Of a stretch of 64,000 nucleotides of DNA, positions 8,700 to 16,381 are shown piece after piece. Below the pieces are notes generated by a model, which was given only the letters and a program-made list of their open reading frames with translations, did not search any database and was not told the origin of the DNA. Numbering within the stretch: the first letter of the stretch is position 1; the number at the start of each line of letters is the position of its first letter. The stretch is from NCBI RefSeq assembly GCF_003696285.1, contig NZ_RFFL01000008.1:155931-219930 (forward strand), in the 5' to 3' direction. Origin of the DNA: Stutzerimonas nitrititolerans (lineage in GTDB: Bacteria > Pseudomonadota > Gammaproteobacteria > Pseudomonadales > Pseudomonadaceae). The position numbers were made by a program, and so were the translations under genes.

Positions 8700-8826
8700 A
8701 AAGCTGAAAAAAGTGAGTCGCAACCTGAAAACGCTGCGTCGTACGCAACCGCCCGTGCCGGAAAAGCTTCGCGAGCAAGCTCGCTCCTACAGGTGGGGCG
8801 CACTGCAATCGTACTCATCTCGCCAC

Positions 8827-9579
8827 CTAGAACGGCTGAATACTGGTAGTCAGCGTGCCCATCAACAGCGCCCAGCCATCGACCAACACGAACACCATCA
8901 ACTTGAACGGCAGCGAAATCATCATCGGCGACAGCATCATCATGCCCATCGCCATCAGCACACTGGCGACCACCAGATCGATCACCAGGAAGGGCATGAA
9001 GATCATGAATCCCAGCTGAAACGCGGTTTTCAGCTCGCTCAGCACGAACGCAGGCAGCAGCAGCGAAAAATCCAGCTCCTCGAGGTTCTCCGGAATCTCC
9101 TCGCCGGCAAGCGACACCATGGTTTCCAACGAAGACTTGTTGGTCTGCGCCAGCATGAAGCCGGAAAGGCTCTCCTTGGAAACCTCCAGCGCCTGCTCCA
9201 GGCTGATCTCGTCGTTCTGGAAAGGCTCGAAGGCCGTGTCGTGAATTTCCTGCCAGACCGGGCGCATTACCAGCAGCGTGACGATCAGCGCGATGCCGAT
9301 CAGCACCTGGTTGGGCGGGCTCTGCTGCAGGCCGATGGCCTGGCGCAGGATGGCCAGGACGATGATGAAGCGCGTGAAGCAGGTCATCATCATCAGCATC
9401 GCCGGCAGGAAGCCGAGCAGCGTCATGATGATCAGGATCTGCAGCTTGACGCTGAAATCCTGGCCGTTCTCGGTATCGTTCAGGCTGAACAGGGTGATCT
9501 CGCCTCCCGCCGCCTGTGCGGCCAGGGGGAACAGGCAGGCCAGCAACAGGACCAGCAGCAACCCGCGTCGCTGTTTCAT
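8827..9579 (-). CDS. fliP: Lateral flagellar export gate protein FliP
   Basis: 250 residues. A cleavable signal peptide (MKQRRGLLLVLLLACLFPLAAQA) is followed by the FliP core with FSVKLQILIIMTLLGFLPAMLMMMTCFTRF and the C-terminal FPFLVIDLVVASVLMAMGMMM-like helix. It nucleates the FliPQR gate. The ATG at 9579 overlaps the fliN stop (ATGA); a longer upstream frame runs antisense to nothing useful and was rejected. No fliO lies in the cluster. Confidence 0.95.
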   Translation of the reverse strand: MKQRRGLLLVLLLACLFPLAAQAAGGEITLFSLNDTENGQDFSVKLQILIIMTLLGFLPAMLMMMTCFTRFIIVLAILRQAIGLQQSPPNQVLIGIALIVTLLVMRPVWQEIHDTAFEPFQNDEISLEQALEVSKESLSGFMLAQTNKSSLETMVSLAGEEIPENLEELDFSLLLPAFVLSELKTAFQLGFMIFMPFLVIDLVVASVLMAMGMMMLSPMMISLPFKLMVFVLVDGWALLMGTLTTSIQPF

Positions 9580-9947
9580 TGCGTCAGCGCATCCAGGCCG
9601 TTGCCGGACAGCTCGACGATGCGCAGGCCATAGCTGCCGTTCATCACCACCACCTCGGCCTTGGCGAACAGGGTACCGTTGACCTTCACATCCAGTGGCT
9701 CGCCGGCGACCTTGTCGAGCACGATGACGCTGCTGGTGTCGCATTCCATCAGCTCTTTCAACGAGATCTCGGCCGAAGCCACTTCAAGCGTCACGTTGAC
9801 CGGGATCTTGCCGAAGAAACTCAGGTCCTGGCGGGGCGATGGCAGCTGCGGTGTCGGTTCGACGACTGGCTTTTCGGCTGCGTCGAGGCTCAGGTCGCCT
9901 TCGTTGATGAGGTTCTCGAATTCGTTTTCGGACAGTTGGCCGGTCAT
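9576..9947 (-). CDS. fliN: Lateral flagellar motor switch protein FliN
   Basis: 123 residues: a variable acidic N-terminus, then the SpoA/FliN domain from about 45 (FFGKIPVNVTLEVASAEISLKELM..GEPLDVKVNGTLFAKAEVVVMNGSYGLRIVEL). It forms the lower C-ring and a docking site for the export ATPase complex. ATGA overlaps link it both to fliM upstream and fliP downstream. Confidence 0.95.
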   Translation of the reverse strand: MTGQLSENEFENLINEGDLSLDAAEKPVVEPTPQLPSPRQDLSFFGKIPVNVTLEVASAEISLKELMECDTSSVIVLDKVAGEPLDVKVNGTLFAKAEVVVMNGSYGLRIVELSGNGLDALTQ

Positions 9948-10783
9948 TGGGATTTCACGCTTTCAAGTGAAGTGAGAAACAAGGCACCGTCTTCTTCGAA
10001 GACGGTGCCCCGGAAGAGCTTCTGCTGGTTGATGCGCACCTCGTAGCGGTCCAGCGGACGCACCATGAGGATGTCGTCGAGCTGCAGGCCGAGTACCTGC
10101 GACAGCGGCATCCGCACCGAGGCGATGACGCAGTCCAGGCGCACCGGCAGATGCTTGATGTGATCGACCGGATTGCCGCTCAGGCGCTCCGGCGGTGGGC
10201 CGGCGAGATGGTTGGTGAGCTCATCGACCAGATCGGTATCCAGATGAATGAAGACGGATGAGCGACTGTCGGTGAGGTGGCTGATGTATTCGAACTCGGC
10301 CACGAACTCCCAGTCGGTTTCTTCGTAATCGTTTTCATAGCGCTCGAGTGCGCCGAAGGTTTCGCCGCCCAGAATCGAGCGCGCGAATATATAAGTCAGA
10401 TCCAGGCCCAGGCGATTACGCATCCGTTGTTCGGACGTGCTTATTGGCGGCGCTTCCTGGCTGGGCACTAGCGTGCCACCGTAATAACACTCCAGTGCCT
10501 CGGTGAGCAGCGCGCGATCGATGGAGAAACCAACTTTCCCCATGGGCGAGCGATAAATACAGTCCGGCGCCTTGTTGTTCGCCTCCTGTACATCCACCTT
10601 GCTCAACTCCAGGCTGATTCGGTAGTTGCGCAGGAAATAATCACCTATCAAGCGTGGATTCTTGTTGGTGGTTTCCTTGATGAACTGCGGAATCTTGTGG
10701 TGATGCCGTCCAAGCTTCTGCGGTTTCAACACAGTCAGGCTTTGGGCGGGTAGGCCATGATGAACTTTCGAATTGCCAGACAT
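9944..10783 (-). CDS. fliM: Lateral flagellar motor switch protein FliM, lacking the CheY-binding motif
   Basis: 279 residues, shorter than the usual ~320-330. The C-terminal SpoA-like region is clear (LPVRLDCVIASVRMPLSQVLGLQLDDILMVRPLDRYEVRINQQKLFRG). The N-terminus (MSGNSKVHHGLPAQSLTVLK) has no LSQxEIDALL segment, the element that binds phospho-CheY in polar FliM proteins; the frame upstream of this ATG does not contain it either. The middle domain is divergent. Start at 10783 was chosen as the first ATG giving a plausible N-terminus; a longer in-frame extension to 10894 is arginine-rich and unlikely. First gene of the minus-strand fli block, divergent from lafK. Confidence 0.88.
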   Translation of the reverse strand: MSGNSKVHHGLPAQSLTVLKPQKLGRHHHKIPQFIKETTNKNPRLIGDYFLRNYRISLELSKVDVQEANNKAPDCIYRSPMGKVGFSIDRALLTEALECYYGGTLVPSQEAPPISTSEQRMRNRLGLDLTYIFARSILGGETFGALERYENDYEETDWEFVAEFEYISHLTDSRSSVFIHLDTDLVDELTNHLAGPPPERLSGNPVDHIKHLPVRLDCVIASVRMPLSQVLGLQLDDILMVRPLDRYEVRINQQKLFRGTVFEEDGALFLTSLESVKSQ

Positions 10784-10889
10784 GTGCGAACGATGTTGTC
10801 CCGGTTCTAGCGCGGCTGGGCGGGCCCGACGCACTGGTGTAAGCAGAAGTTCTGTTTGGCCAGGGCGGATCGTCGCTGCTGATATTGCA

Positions 10890-10908
10890 GGCACGGCTCT
10901 AGCGTGCC
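10890..10908 (+). promoter_or_regulatory. Palindromic sigma-54-like site in the fliM-lafK intergenic region
   Basis: GGCACGGCTCTAGCGTGCC is a 6-bp-arm perfect palindrome. Read on the plus strand it also gives GG-N10-GC (10890-10891 and 10902-10903) with GGCACG, close to the sigma-54 -24/-12 consensus. On the minus strand the spacing is one base short. It may be the promoter for lafK, about 300 bases upstream of its ATG, or an operator. Confidence 0.4.
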
Positions 10909-10936
10909 GCCAGTCTAGGCATGGGCGCGAGGATGG

Positions 10937-10996
10937 ATTAAATCAAGAGATATCAAATGATCTCTTTTGAGGTCGGCTGAGTGCTCTTGATTTAAT
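10937..10996. promoter_or_regulatory. Nested inverted repeats between fliM and lafK
   Basis: ATTAAATCAAGAG (10937-10949) and its perfect complement CTCTTGATTTAAT (10984-10996) flank a second palindrome, AAGAGAT (10945-10951) with ATCTCTT (10960-10966). This AT-rich block stands out from its GC-rich surroundings and sits between divergent early flagellar operons, as expected of a regulator binding site. The binding protein is unknown. Confidence 0.55.
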
Positions 10997-11219
10997 TTAA
11001 GAAGAACTGATTGGGCAGTTTCGAGACGGGCTTGATAGCGTGCGCGCAGTTTTCTCGGGTGTCAGCCGCAGTTACTCGAATAGTTCCAGCGGGTTGGACA
11101 GAAAGGGCGGCACAAGTTCCCGGGCAGTTAAATTATTTTTCTTCTGCGAAGCCCGATACGTCATCTCGGCGGGGCACGCCAGTAGCAAGGTGGTCACATT
11201 GAGCGGTTTCACAGGTGCA

Positions 11220-12605
11220 ATGAACTATTCATGCGAAAGGCGATTCGCTCCGGTGTCGGCGTCCAGGAAAATCCTGATGGTCGGCAATACGGTCGAAGCG
11301 GGCGGCGAACTTCTTCGGGCCGGGCTGCACCGCGAGGGTTGCGAAGTTTTCGCATATTCAGGTTTCGACGAACTGGATGAGGGCACGCTGCAAGAGGCGA
11401 AGCTCATCTTCGTATTGATCGGTGGTATTGCCGAACAGAGGTTGTATTCGCAGGTCGGTGCGCTGGTGCGGCGGGCGAGCAATATCAATGTCATCCCGGT
11501 AGTGCAGTACGCGGATCAGGAAAAAGCCGCGGCCCTGCTCGAACTGGGTTGTGTCGACTACCTGTTGTCGCCTTTCAGCGAAAGCCAGCTCAGCGCCCTG
11601 TTGCGTCGCCAGGAGCATGCCGATGCGGCACAGGAAAGTTTCGTCTCCTGCTCACAGGGCAGCCGGCGGCTGCTGGCCATGGCGCAGCGTGTTTCCCTGA
11701 CCCGCGCTCCGATCCTGATCACCGGCGAAACCGGCACCGGCAAGGAGCTGATGGCGCGCTACATCCATCGCTTCTCCGCAGACGCCGATGCCCCTTTCAT
11801 CGCCGTTAACTGCGCGGCGATTCCCGAGCAGATGCTCGAGTCGATCCTGTTCGGCCATGAGAAGGGTGCCTTCACCGGGGCGGTGGCTGCGCAGCCGGGC
11901 AAGTTCGAGCAGGCCAATGGCGGCACCCTGCTGCTGGACGAAATCGGCGAGCTGCCGCTGGGCCTGCAGGCCAAGCTCCTGCGCGTGCTGCAGGAGCAGC
12001 GGGTGGAGCGCCTCGGCGGCCGTAAGGAGATCGCGCTCGATGTTCGCATCATCGCCGCCACCAACCGCGACCTGCAGCGCGAAGTGGCCGAAGGGCGCTT
12101 CCGTGCCGATCTGATGTTCCGCCTCGATGTACTACCGCTACACATCAGTCCGCTGCGCGAGCGCAAGGAAGACGTGCTGCCCCTGGTCCGGCGTTTCATC
12201 GCCAAGTACGCCCCCCAGGATGCCGACGAGAACCTGCTGACCGCCGAGGCCTGTCGCGCATTGCTGCAGCACGACTGGCCGGGCAATGCCCGCGAGCTGG
12301 AAAACACCGTGCAGCGTGCACTGGTGTTGCGCAACGGCCTGTTCATCCAGCCGCAGGATCTGGGGCTGGCTGTAGCGCCGATGGCTGAACAGCAACAGGA
12401 GAAGCCACCAGTGCCGTTTGCCGAAGGCGGCAAGGCGGCCCTGCGTGCCAGCGGCAAGTGGGCCGAGTACCAGCATGTGATCGACACCATTCGCAAGTTC
12501 GACGGGCACAAGACCAAGGCCGCCGCCAGCCTTGGCATGACCTCGCGCGCGTTGCGTTACCGCCTCAATGCCATGCGTGAGCAGGGCATCGAGCTGAATT
12601 TCTGA
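11220..12605 (+). CDS. lafK: LafK-type sigma-54-dependent flagellar activator with degenerate receiver domain
   Basis: 461 residues. N-terminal ~130 residues have a receiver-like fold pattern (KILMVGNTV..LIFVLIGG..VIPVVQYAD..GCVDYLLSPF), but no aspartate occupies the phospho-acceptor strand (LIFVLIGG), as in FleQ/LafK-type regulators. The AAA+ domain has Walker A GETGTGKE (169-176), GAFTGA (216-221) for sigma-54 contact and Walker B LLLDE (237-241). A Fis-type helix-turn-helix ends the protein (HKTKAAASLGMTSRALRYRL). It heads the lafK-fliEFGHIJ operon, 19 bases before fliE, as in Vibrio lateral loci. The ATG at 11220 was preferred to one at 11040 because homology begins after it. Probably the early activator of the lateral system. 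Confidence 0.9.
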   Translation: MNYSCERRFAPVSASRKILMVGNTVEAGGELLRAGLHREGCEVFAYSGFDELDEGTLQEAKLIFVLIGGIAEQRLYSQVGALVRRASNINVIPVVQYADQEKAAALLELGCVDYLLSPFSESQLSALLRRQEHADAAQESFVSCSQGSRRLLAMAQRVSLTRAPILITGETGTGKELMARYIHRFSADADAPFIAVNCAAIPEQMLESILFGHEKGAFTGAVAAQPGKFEQANGGTLLLDEIGELPLGLQAKLLRVLQEQRVERLGGRKEIALDVRIIAATNRDLQREVAEGRFRADLMFRLDVLPLHISPLRERKEDVLPLVRRFIAKYAPQDADENLLTAEACRALLQHDWPGNARELENTVQRALVLRNGLFIQPQDLGLAVAPMAEQQQEKPPVPFAEGGKAALRASGKWAEYQHVIDTIRKFDGHKTKAAASLGMTSRALRYRLNAMREQGIELNF

Positions 12606-12624
12606 ACCTCGAAGGAAACACCCA

Positions 12625-12945
12625 ATGAGTTCAATCATGCAGGTGCAGCAGGACATGCTGGGCCGGATGCAGCAGCTGGCCGAGGTCGCCGGAAGCCCGG
12701 CGATCCAGCCGGCGAGCCAGGCCGCACCCGATGCCGGTGGCTTGTTCATGGCCGCGATGCGCTCGGTCGATGCCCGGCAGCATCAGGCCAGCGCCGCCAT
12801 GGCGGCGGTCGACAGCGGCAAGAGTGACGACCTGGTCGGCGCCATGATCGACAGCCAGAAGGCCAGCGTGTCGTTTTCCGCGCTGCTGCAGGTGCGCAAC
12901 AAACTGACCACGGCGTTCGACGACGTCATGAGAATGCCGCTTTGA
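12625..12945 (+). CDS. fliE: Lateral flagellar hook-basal body junction protein FliE
   Basis: 106 residues, normal length, with the conserved C-terminal pattern DLVGAMIDSQKASVSFSALLQVRNKLTTAFDDVMRMPL. FliE links the MS ring (FliF) to the proximal rod. The stop TGA lies inside TTGA, which also provides the fliF start. Confidence 0.93.
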   Translation: MSSIMQVQQDMLGRMQQLAEVAGSPAIQPASQAAPDAGGLFMAAMRSVDARQHQASAAMAAVDSGKSDDLVGAMIDSQKASVSFSALLQVRNKLTTAFDDVMRMPL

Positions 12946-14636
12946 TCGGGCGTGAGAGCCAGGACGTGCTGCAGAAAATCAAAAGCAGGCTGCCCGCCGG
13001 TGGTCTTCAGCTCGATCCGCGCGTGACCCTTGCCGGCATGGCGGTGATCGCCGCGGCGCTGGCCGTGGCCGTGGTCTTCTACATGTGGCGCGACAACAGC
13101 TCCTTCCGTCCGCTGCATGGTGCGGGCGAAGCCTTCCCGGTCGCCGAGGTGATGCAGGTACTCGACAGCGAAACGCTGCAATATCGCGTCCATCCGCAGA
13201 GCGGCCAGATCCTTGTACGCGAGGAGCAGCTTTCGAAAGCGCGCATGCTGCTCGCCGCCAAGGGTGTGAAAGTGGCATTGCCGGCTGGCTACGAGCTGTT
13301 CGACAAGGAGGAGCCGTTGGGCACCAGCCAGTTCGTTCAGGATGTACGCCTCAAGCGCAGCCTGGAGGGCGAATTGGCCCGCACGGTGATGTCACTCAAG
13401 GGTGTCCAGCAGGCGCGGGTGCATCTGGCGCAGGAGGAGAACAGCTCCTTCGTGGTCAGCAAGCGTGCACCGACCAAGGCCTCGGTGATGGTGCAGCTGG
13501 AGCCTGGCTACAGGCTGGCGACCGAGCAGGTCGCGGCTATCGTGAATCTGATCTCCGGCAGTGTGCCCAACCTCAAGCCCGAAGATGTCGGTGTAGTCGA
13601 TCAGTACGGCGCACTGCTGTCGCGCGGGTTGAATGTTGGCGGCGGTCCGGCGCAGAACTGGCAAGCCGTCGAGGACTATCAGCAGAAGGCCGTAGCCAAC
13701 ATCGAGGAAGTTCTGGCGCCGGTGCTGGGCCGCGGCAACTACCGTATCAGCGTCGCCGCCGACATCGATTTCAGCCAGAAGGAAGAGACCTTTCAGTCCT
13801 TCGGTGAGACACCGCGTCTGCGCCGCGAGGTGCTGAGCAACGAAAGCGCGCTGGATCAGCTGGCGCTGGGCATTCCCGGCTCGCTGGCCAACCGTCCCGT
13901 GGCACCGCCGGAGGAGGGGGAGGCGCCCGCCACCGAAGGCGAGACCAAAGGCGCGACCTCCATTCGTGAGGAATCCACGCGTCAGCTGGATTACGACCAG
14001 AGCGTGGTCCACGTGAAACATGCCGGCTTTGCCCTTCGTCAGCAGAGCATCGCCGTGGTGTTGAATGCCGACGCCGCACCGGAAGGTGGCTGGAGCGATG
14101 AGGCTCGCGCGGAACTGGATGCCATGGTGCGCAGCGCGGTGGGCTTCCAGCAGGCGCGTGGCGATCTGTTGACCCTCAGCGTACTGCCCTTTGCCGTCGC
14201 CGATACCGGCACCGAGGAGCTGCCCTGGTGGGAGAACAGCCAGGTGCATGCTCTCGCCAAGCTCGCCATAGCCGGCCTGATCGCCCTGCTGCTGTTGCTG
14301 ATCGTGGTTCGCCCCGCCGTGCGCAGCCTGACTCAGCGCAACGCGCTGGAGCCGTCGGAAGCGCAGGTGCCGGAGGCTGCCATGGCGGCCGGAGCGGCCC
14401 GTCTTGAGGCTCAGGCGCGAGCGGCATTGGCCAGCCCGAGTGGCGGCAACGATGGCGTGCAGGTATTCGGCGAGCTCAACCCGCTCTCGGAAATTCGCCT
14501 GCCGGCGCCGGGGTCGGGTCTCGAATTGCAGATCGAGCATTTGCAGATGCTCGCCAAGAACGACCCGGAACGCGTTTCGGAAGTCATCAAGCACTGGATA
14601 GGCCGCAATGAAAGAGACCTCAACCCAGCCGGCTGA
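12942..14636 (+). CDS. fliF: Lateral flagellar MS-ring protein FliF
   Basis: 564 residues with an N-terminal membrane helix (LAGMAVIAAALAVAVVFYMW, about 30-49), a periplasmic ring-building region, and a second helix near 440-460 followed by the cytoplasmic FliG-binding tail. The likely start is TTG at 12942, overlapping the fliE stop as TTGA; no ATG or GTG fits before the first membrane helix. The 3' end overlaps fliG by 29 bases. Confidence 0.93.
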   Translation: MIGRESQDVLQKIKSRLPAGGLQLDPRVTLAGMAVIAAALAVAVVFYMWRDNSSFRPLHGAGEAFPVAEVMQVLDSETLQYRVHPQSGQILVREEQLSKARMLLAAKGVKVALPAGYELFDKEEPLGTSQFVQDVRLKRSLEGELARTVMSLKGVQQARVHLAQEENSSFVVSKRAPTKASVMVQLEPGYRLATEQVAAIVNLISGSVPNLKPEDVGVVDQYGALLSRGLNVGGGPAQNWQAVEDYQQKAVANIEEVLAPVLGRGNYRISVAADIDFSQKEETFQSFGETPRLRREVLSNESALDQLALGIPGSLANRPVAPPEEGEAPATEGETKGATSIREESTRQLDYDQSVVHVKHAGFALRQQSIAVVLNADAAPEGGWSDEARAELDAMVRSAVGFQQARGDLLTLSVLPFAVADTGTEELPWWENSQVHALAKLAIAGLIALLLLLIVVRPAVRSLTQRNALEPSEAQVPEAAMAAGAARLEAQARAALASPSGGNDGVQVFGELNPLSEIRLPAPGSGLELQIEHLQMLAKNDPERVSEVIKHWIGRNERDLNPAG

Positions 14637-15675
14637 GTCGGCAACCGGCTCGAGCAAGGAAATCAAGGCGCGGCCGGTGCAGCTGCGCTCGGTCAGCTCG
14701 CTGGACCAGGCGGCAATACTCATGCTGAGTATGGGCGATGACATCTCCGCGGGTATCCTGCGCAACTTTTCCCGCGAGGAAATCATCAGCATCAGCCAGG
14801 CCATGGCGCGCCTGTCCAACGTCAAGCAGCCGATGGTCTCCGATGTGATCAGCCGCTTCTTCGATGACTACAAGGAGCAGAGCAGCATCAAGGGAGCCTC
14901 GCGCACCTATCTCGCCGGCATGCTCGGCAAGGCATTGGGTAGCGATATAACCCGTTCGCTGCTCGATTCCATCTATGGCGAGGAGATCCGCGCCAAGATG
15001 GCCAAGATGGAGTGGCTCGACCCCAGGCAGTTCGCCGCATTGATCGCCAAGGAACATGCGCAGATGCAAGCGGTGTTCCTCGCCTTCCTGCCGCCGGGCA
15101 TGGCCACCGACGTGCTCGAATGCATGCCGGCCGAGCGCCAGGACGAGCTGCTGTACCGCATCGCCAACCTCAACGAGGTCAACAGCGACGTGATCGCCGA
15201 ACTCGAGCAACTGATCGATCGCAGCTTGCAGGTGCTGTCGAACCAGGGCTCGCAGGTGCGTGGCGTGAAGCAGGCGGCGGACATCATGAACCGCTTCAAG
15301 GGCAACCGTGACCAGATGTTCGAGCTGTTGCGCGCCCACAACGAGGAGCTGGTGGGCAAGATCGAGGATGAAATGTACGACTTCTTCATCCTCTCGCGGC
15401 AGAACCAGGATGTGTTGCAGACGCTGCTGGAAGTGATCCCGCTGGAAGAATGGGTGGTTGCGCTCAAGGGCGCGGAGCCTGAGCTGGTGCGTGCCATCCA
15501 GGGTGCGATGCCCAAGCGCCAGGCGCAGCAGATGGAATCGATCAACCGTCGCCAGGGTCCGGTACCGCTGTCGCGGGTCGAACAGGTACGCAAGGACATC
15601 ATGGCGGTGGTTCGCGAAATGTCCGCCGACGGCGAGCTGCAGGTTCAGCTGTTCCGCGAACAGACGGTCGAGTAA
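14608..15675 (+). CDS. fliG: Lateral flagellar motor switch protein FliG
   Basis: 355 residues. Three FliG domains are recognisable: an N-terminal FliF-binding part (DQAAILMLSMGDDISAGILRNFSREEI), a middle domain with an EHPQ-like segment (AKEHAQMQAVFLAFLPPGMATDVL, about 150-170) and a C-terminal torque domain ending GELQVQLFREQTVE. It couples the stator MotA to rotation. Slightly longer than the usual 330-340 residues because of a 25-residue N-terminal extension. Confidence 0.93.
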   Translation: MKETSTQPAESATGSSKEIKARPVQLRSVSSLDQAAILMLSMGDDISAGILRNFSREEIISISQAMARLSNVKQPMVSDVISRFFDDYKEQSSIKGASRTYLAGMLGKALGSDITRSLLDSIYGEEIRAKMAKMEWLDPRQFAALIAKEHAQMQAVFLAFLPPGMATDVLECMPAERQDELLYRIANLNEVNSDVIAELEQLIDRSLQVLSNQGSQVRGVKQAADIMNRFKGNRDQMFELLRAHNEELVGKIEDEMYDFFILSRQNQDVLQTLLEVIPLEEWVVALKGAEPELVRAIQGAMPKRQAQQMESINRRQGPVPLSRVEQVRKDIMAVVREMSADGELQVQLFREQTVE

Positions 15676-15681
15676 GCGCCG

Positions 15682-16380
15682 ATGAGCATCAAGATCATCA
15701 AAGGCGAAGGCCGCTCCTGGCGCCCGTTCCGCTTTCCGCCGCGGGTCAGGCCCGCGACACAGGCTTCCGATAGCCTGGCTGGCGATCCGGCAGCACTGCA
15801 ACGCGCCGTCGCCGAAGGTTTTCAGGAAGGCATCGACAAGGGGTACGAGCAGGGGCTGGAGCAGGGCCGCGAAGCGGGCTATCGCGAAGGCTTCGAGCGC
15901 GGCATCGTCGACGGCAAGACCATCGGCCATGAAGAAGGCCGTGCCCAGGGCCGAAAGGCCTTCGACGAGGCGGCGCAGCCGCTGGATCGGCTGATCGAAA
16001 GCTTCGAGCGCTTTCATCGCGATTTCGAGCAGGCGCGTCGTGAACAGTTGCTCGAGCTGGTGCAGAAGGTTTCCAGGCAGGTCATCCGCTGTGAACTGAC
16101 GCTGAGTCCGACGCAGTTGCTGACCCTCGCCGAGGAAGCGCTGGCGGCCATGCCCGGTGACCAGGACGATGCGCGCATTCTGCTCAATCCGGAAGAATGC
16201 GCCCGCATCAGAGAGCTGGCGCCCGAGCGCGCGGCTGCCTGGCGCCTGGTGCCGGATGAAAAACTGGCCCTGGGCGAGTGCCGGGTAGTGACCGCTCAGG
16301 CCGAAGCCGATATCGGCTGCCAGCAGCGCCTGGATTCGTGCATGGAAACCCTGGCCGAACACATCAGGGCAGAAGGCTGA
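15682..16380 (+). CDS. fliH: Lateral flagellar export ATPase regulator FliH
   Basis: 232 residues. The diagnostic run of GxxxG repeats is present at about residues 45-90 (EGIDKGYEQGLEQGREAGYR and onward), followed by a helical and globular C-terminus that binds FliI. FliH dimers hold FliI inactive and dock it to FliN. One base separates it from fliI. Confidence 0.92.
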   Translation: MSIKIIKGEGRSWRPFRFPPRVRPATQASDSLAGDPAALQRAVAEGFQEGIDKGYEQGLEQGREAGYREGFERGIVDGKTIGHEEGRAQGRKAFDEAAQPLDRLIESFERFHRDFEQARREQLLELVQKVSRQVIRCELTLSPTQLLTLAEEALAAMPGDQDDARILLNPEECARIRELAPERAAAWRLVPDEKLALGECRVVTAQAEADIGCQQRLDSCMETLAEHIRAEG

Positions 16381-16381
16381 G

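Larger units (their letters stand above)
7850..8826. repeat. Nested ~1-kb inverted-repeat region splitting fliP from fliQ
   Basis: No gene is supported here. Two ~270-base arms, roughly 7940-8205 and 8372-8652, are imperfect inverted copies: both contain ATCCATGTCCCTTTACGCC-type sequence or its complement, and a GCCTTGCACGGC segment. The centre holds a hairpin repeat (8226-8325). Outer edges carry opposed REP-like units, CTTGCTCGCGAAA near 7908-7920 and TTCGCGAGCAAGCTCGCTCC at about 8768-8787. A run of GCTTTT units lies at about 7855-7880. Long open frames across it are an artefact of the repeat composition. Confidence 0.8.

Noticed and set aside
7796..8818. A 340-codon minus-strand open frame across the fliP-fliQ gap
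   Set aside because: It spans both arms and the centre of an inverted repeat, has low-complexity basic composition and no ribosome site; a product of repeat composition, not a gene.
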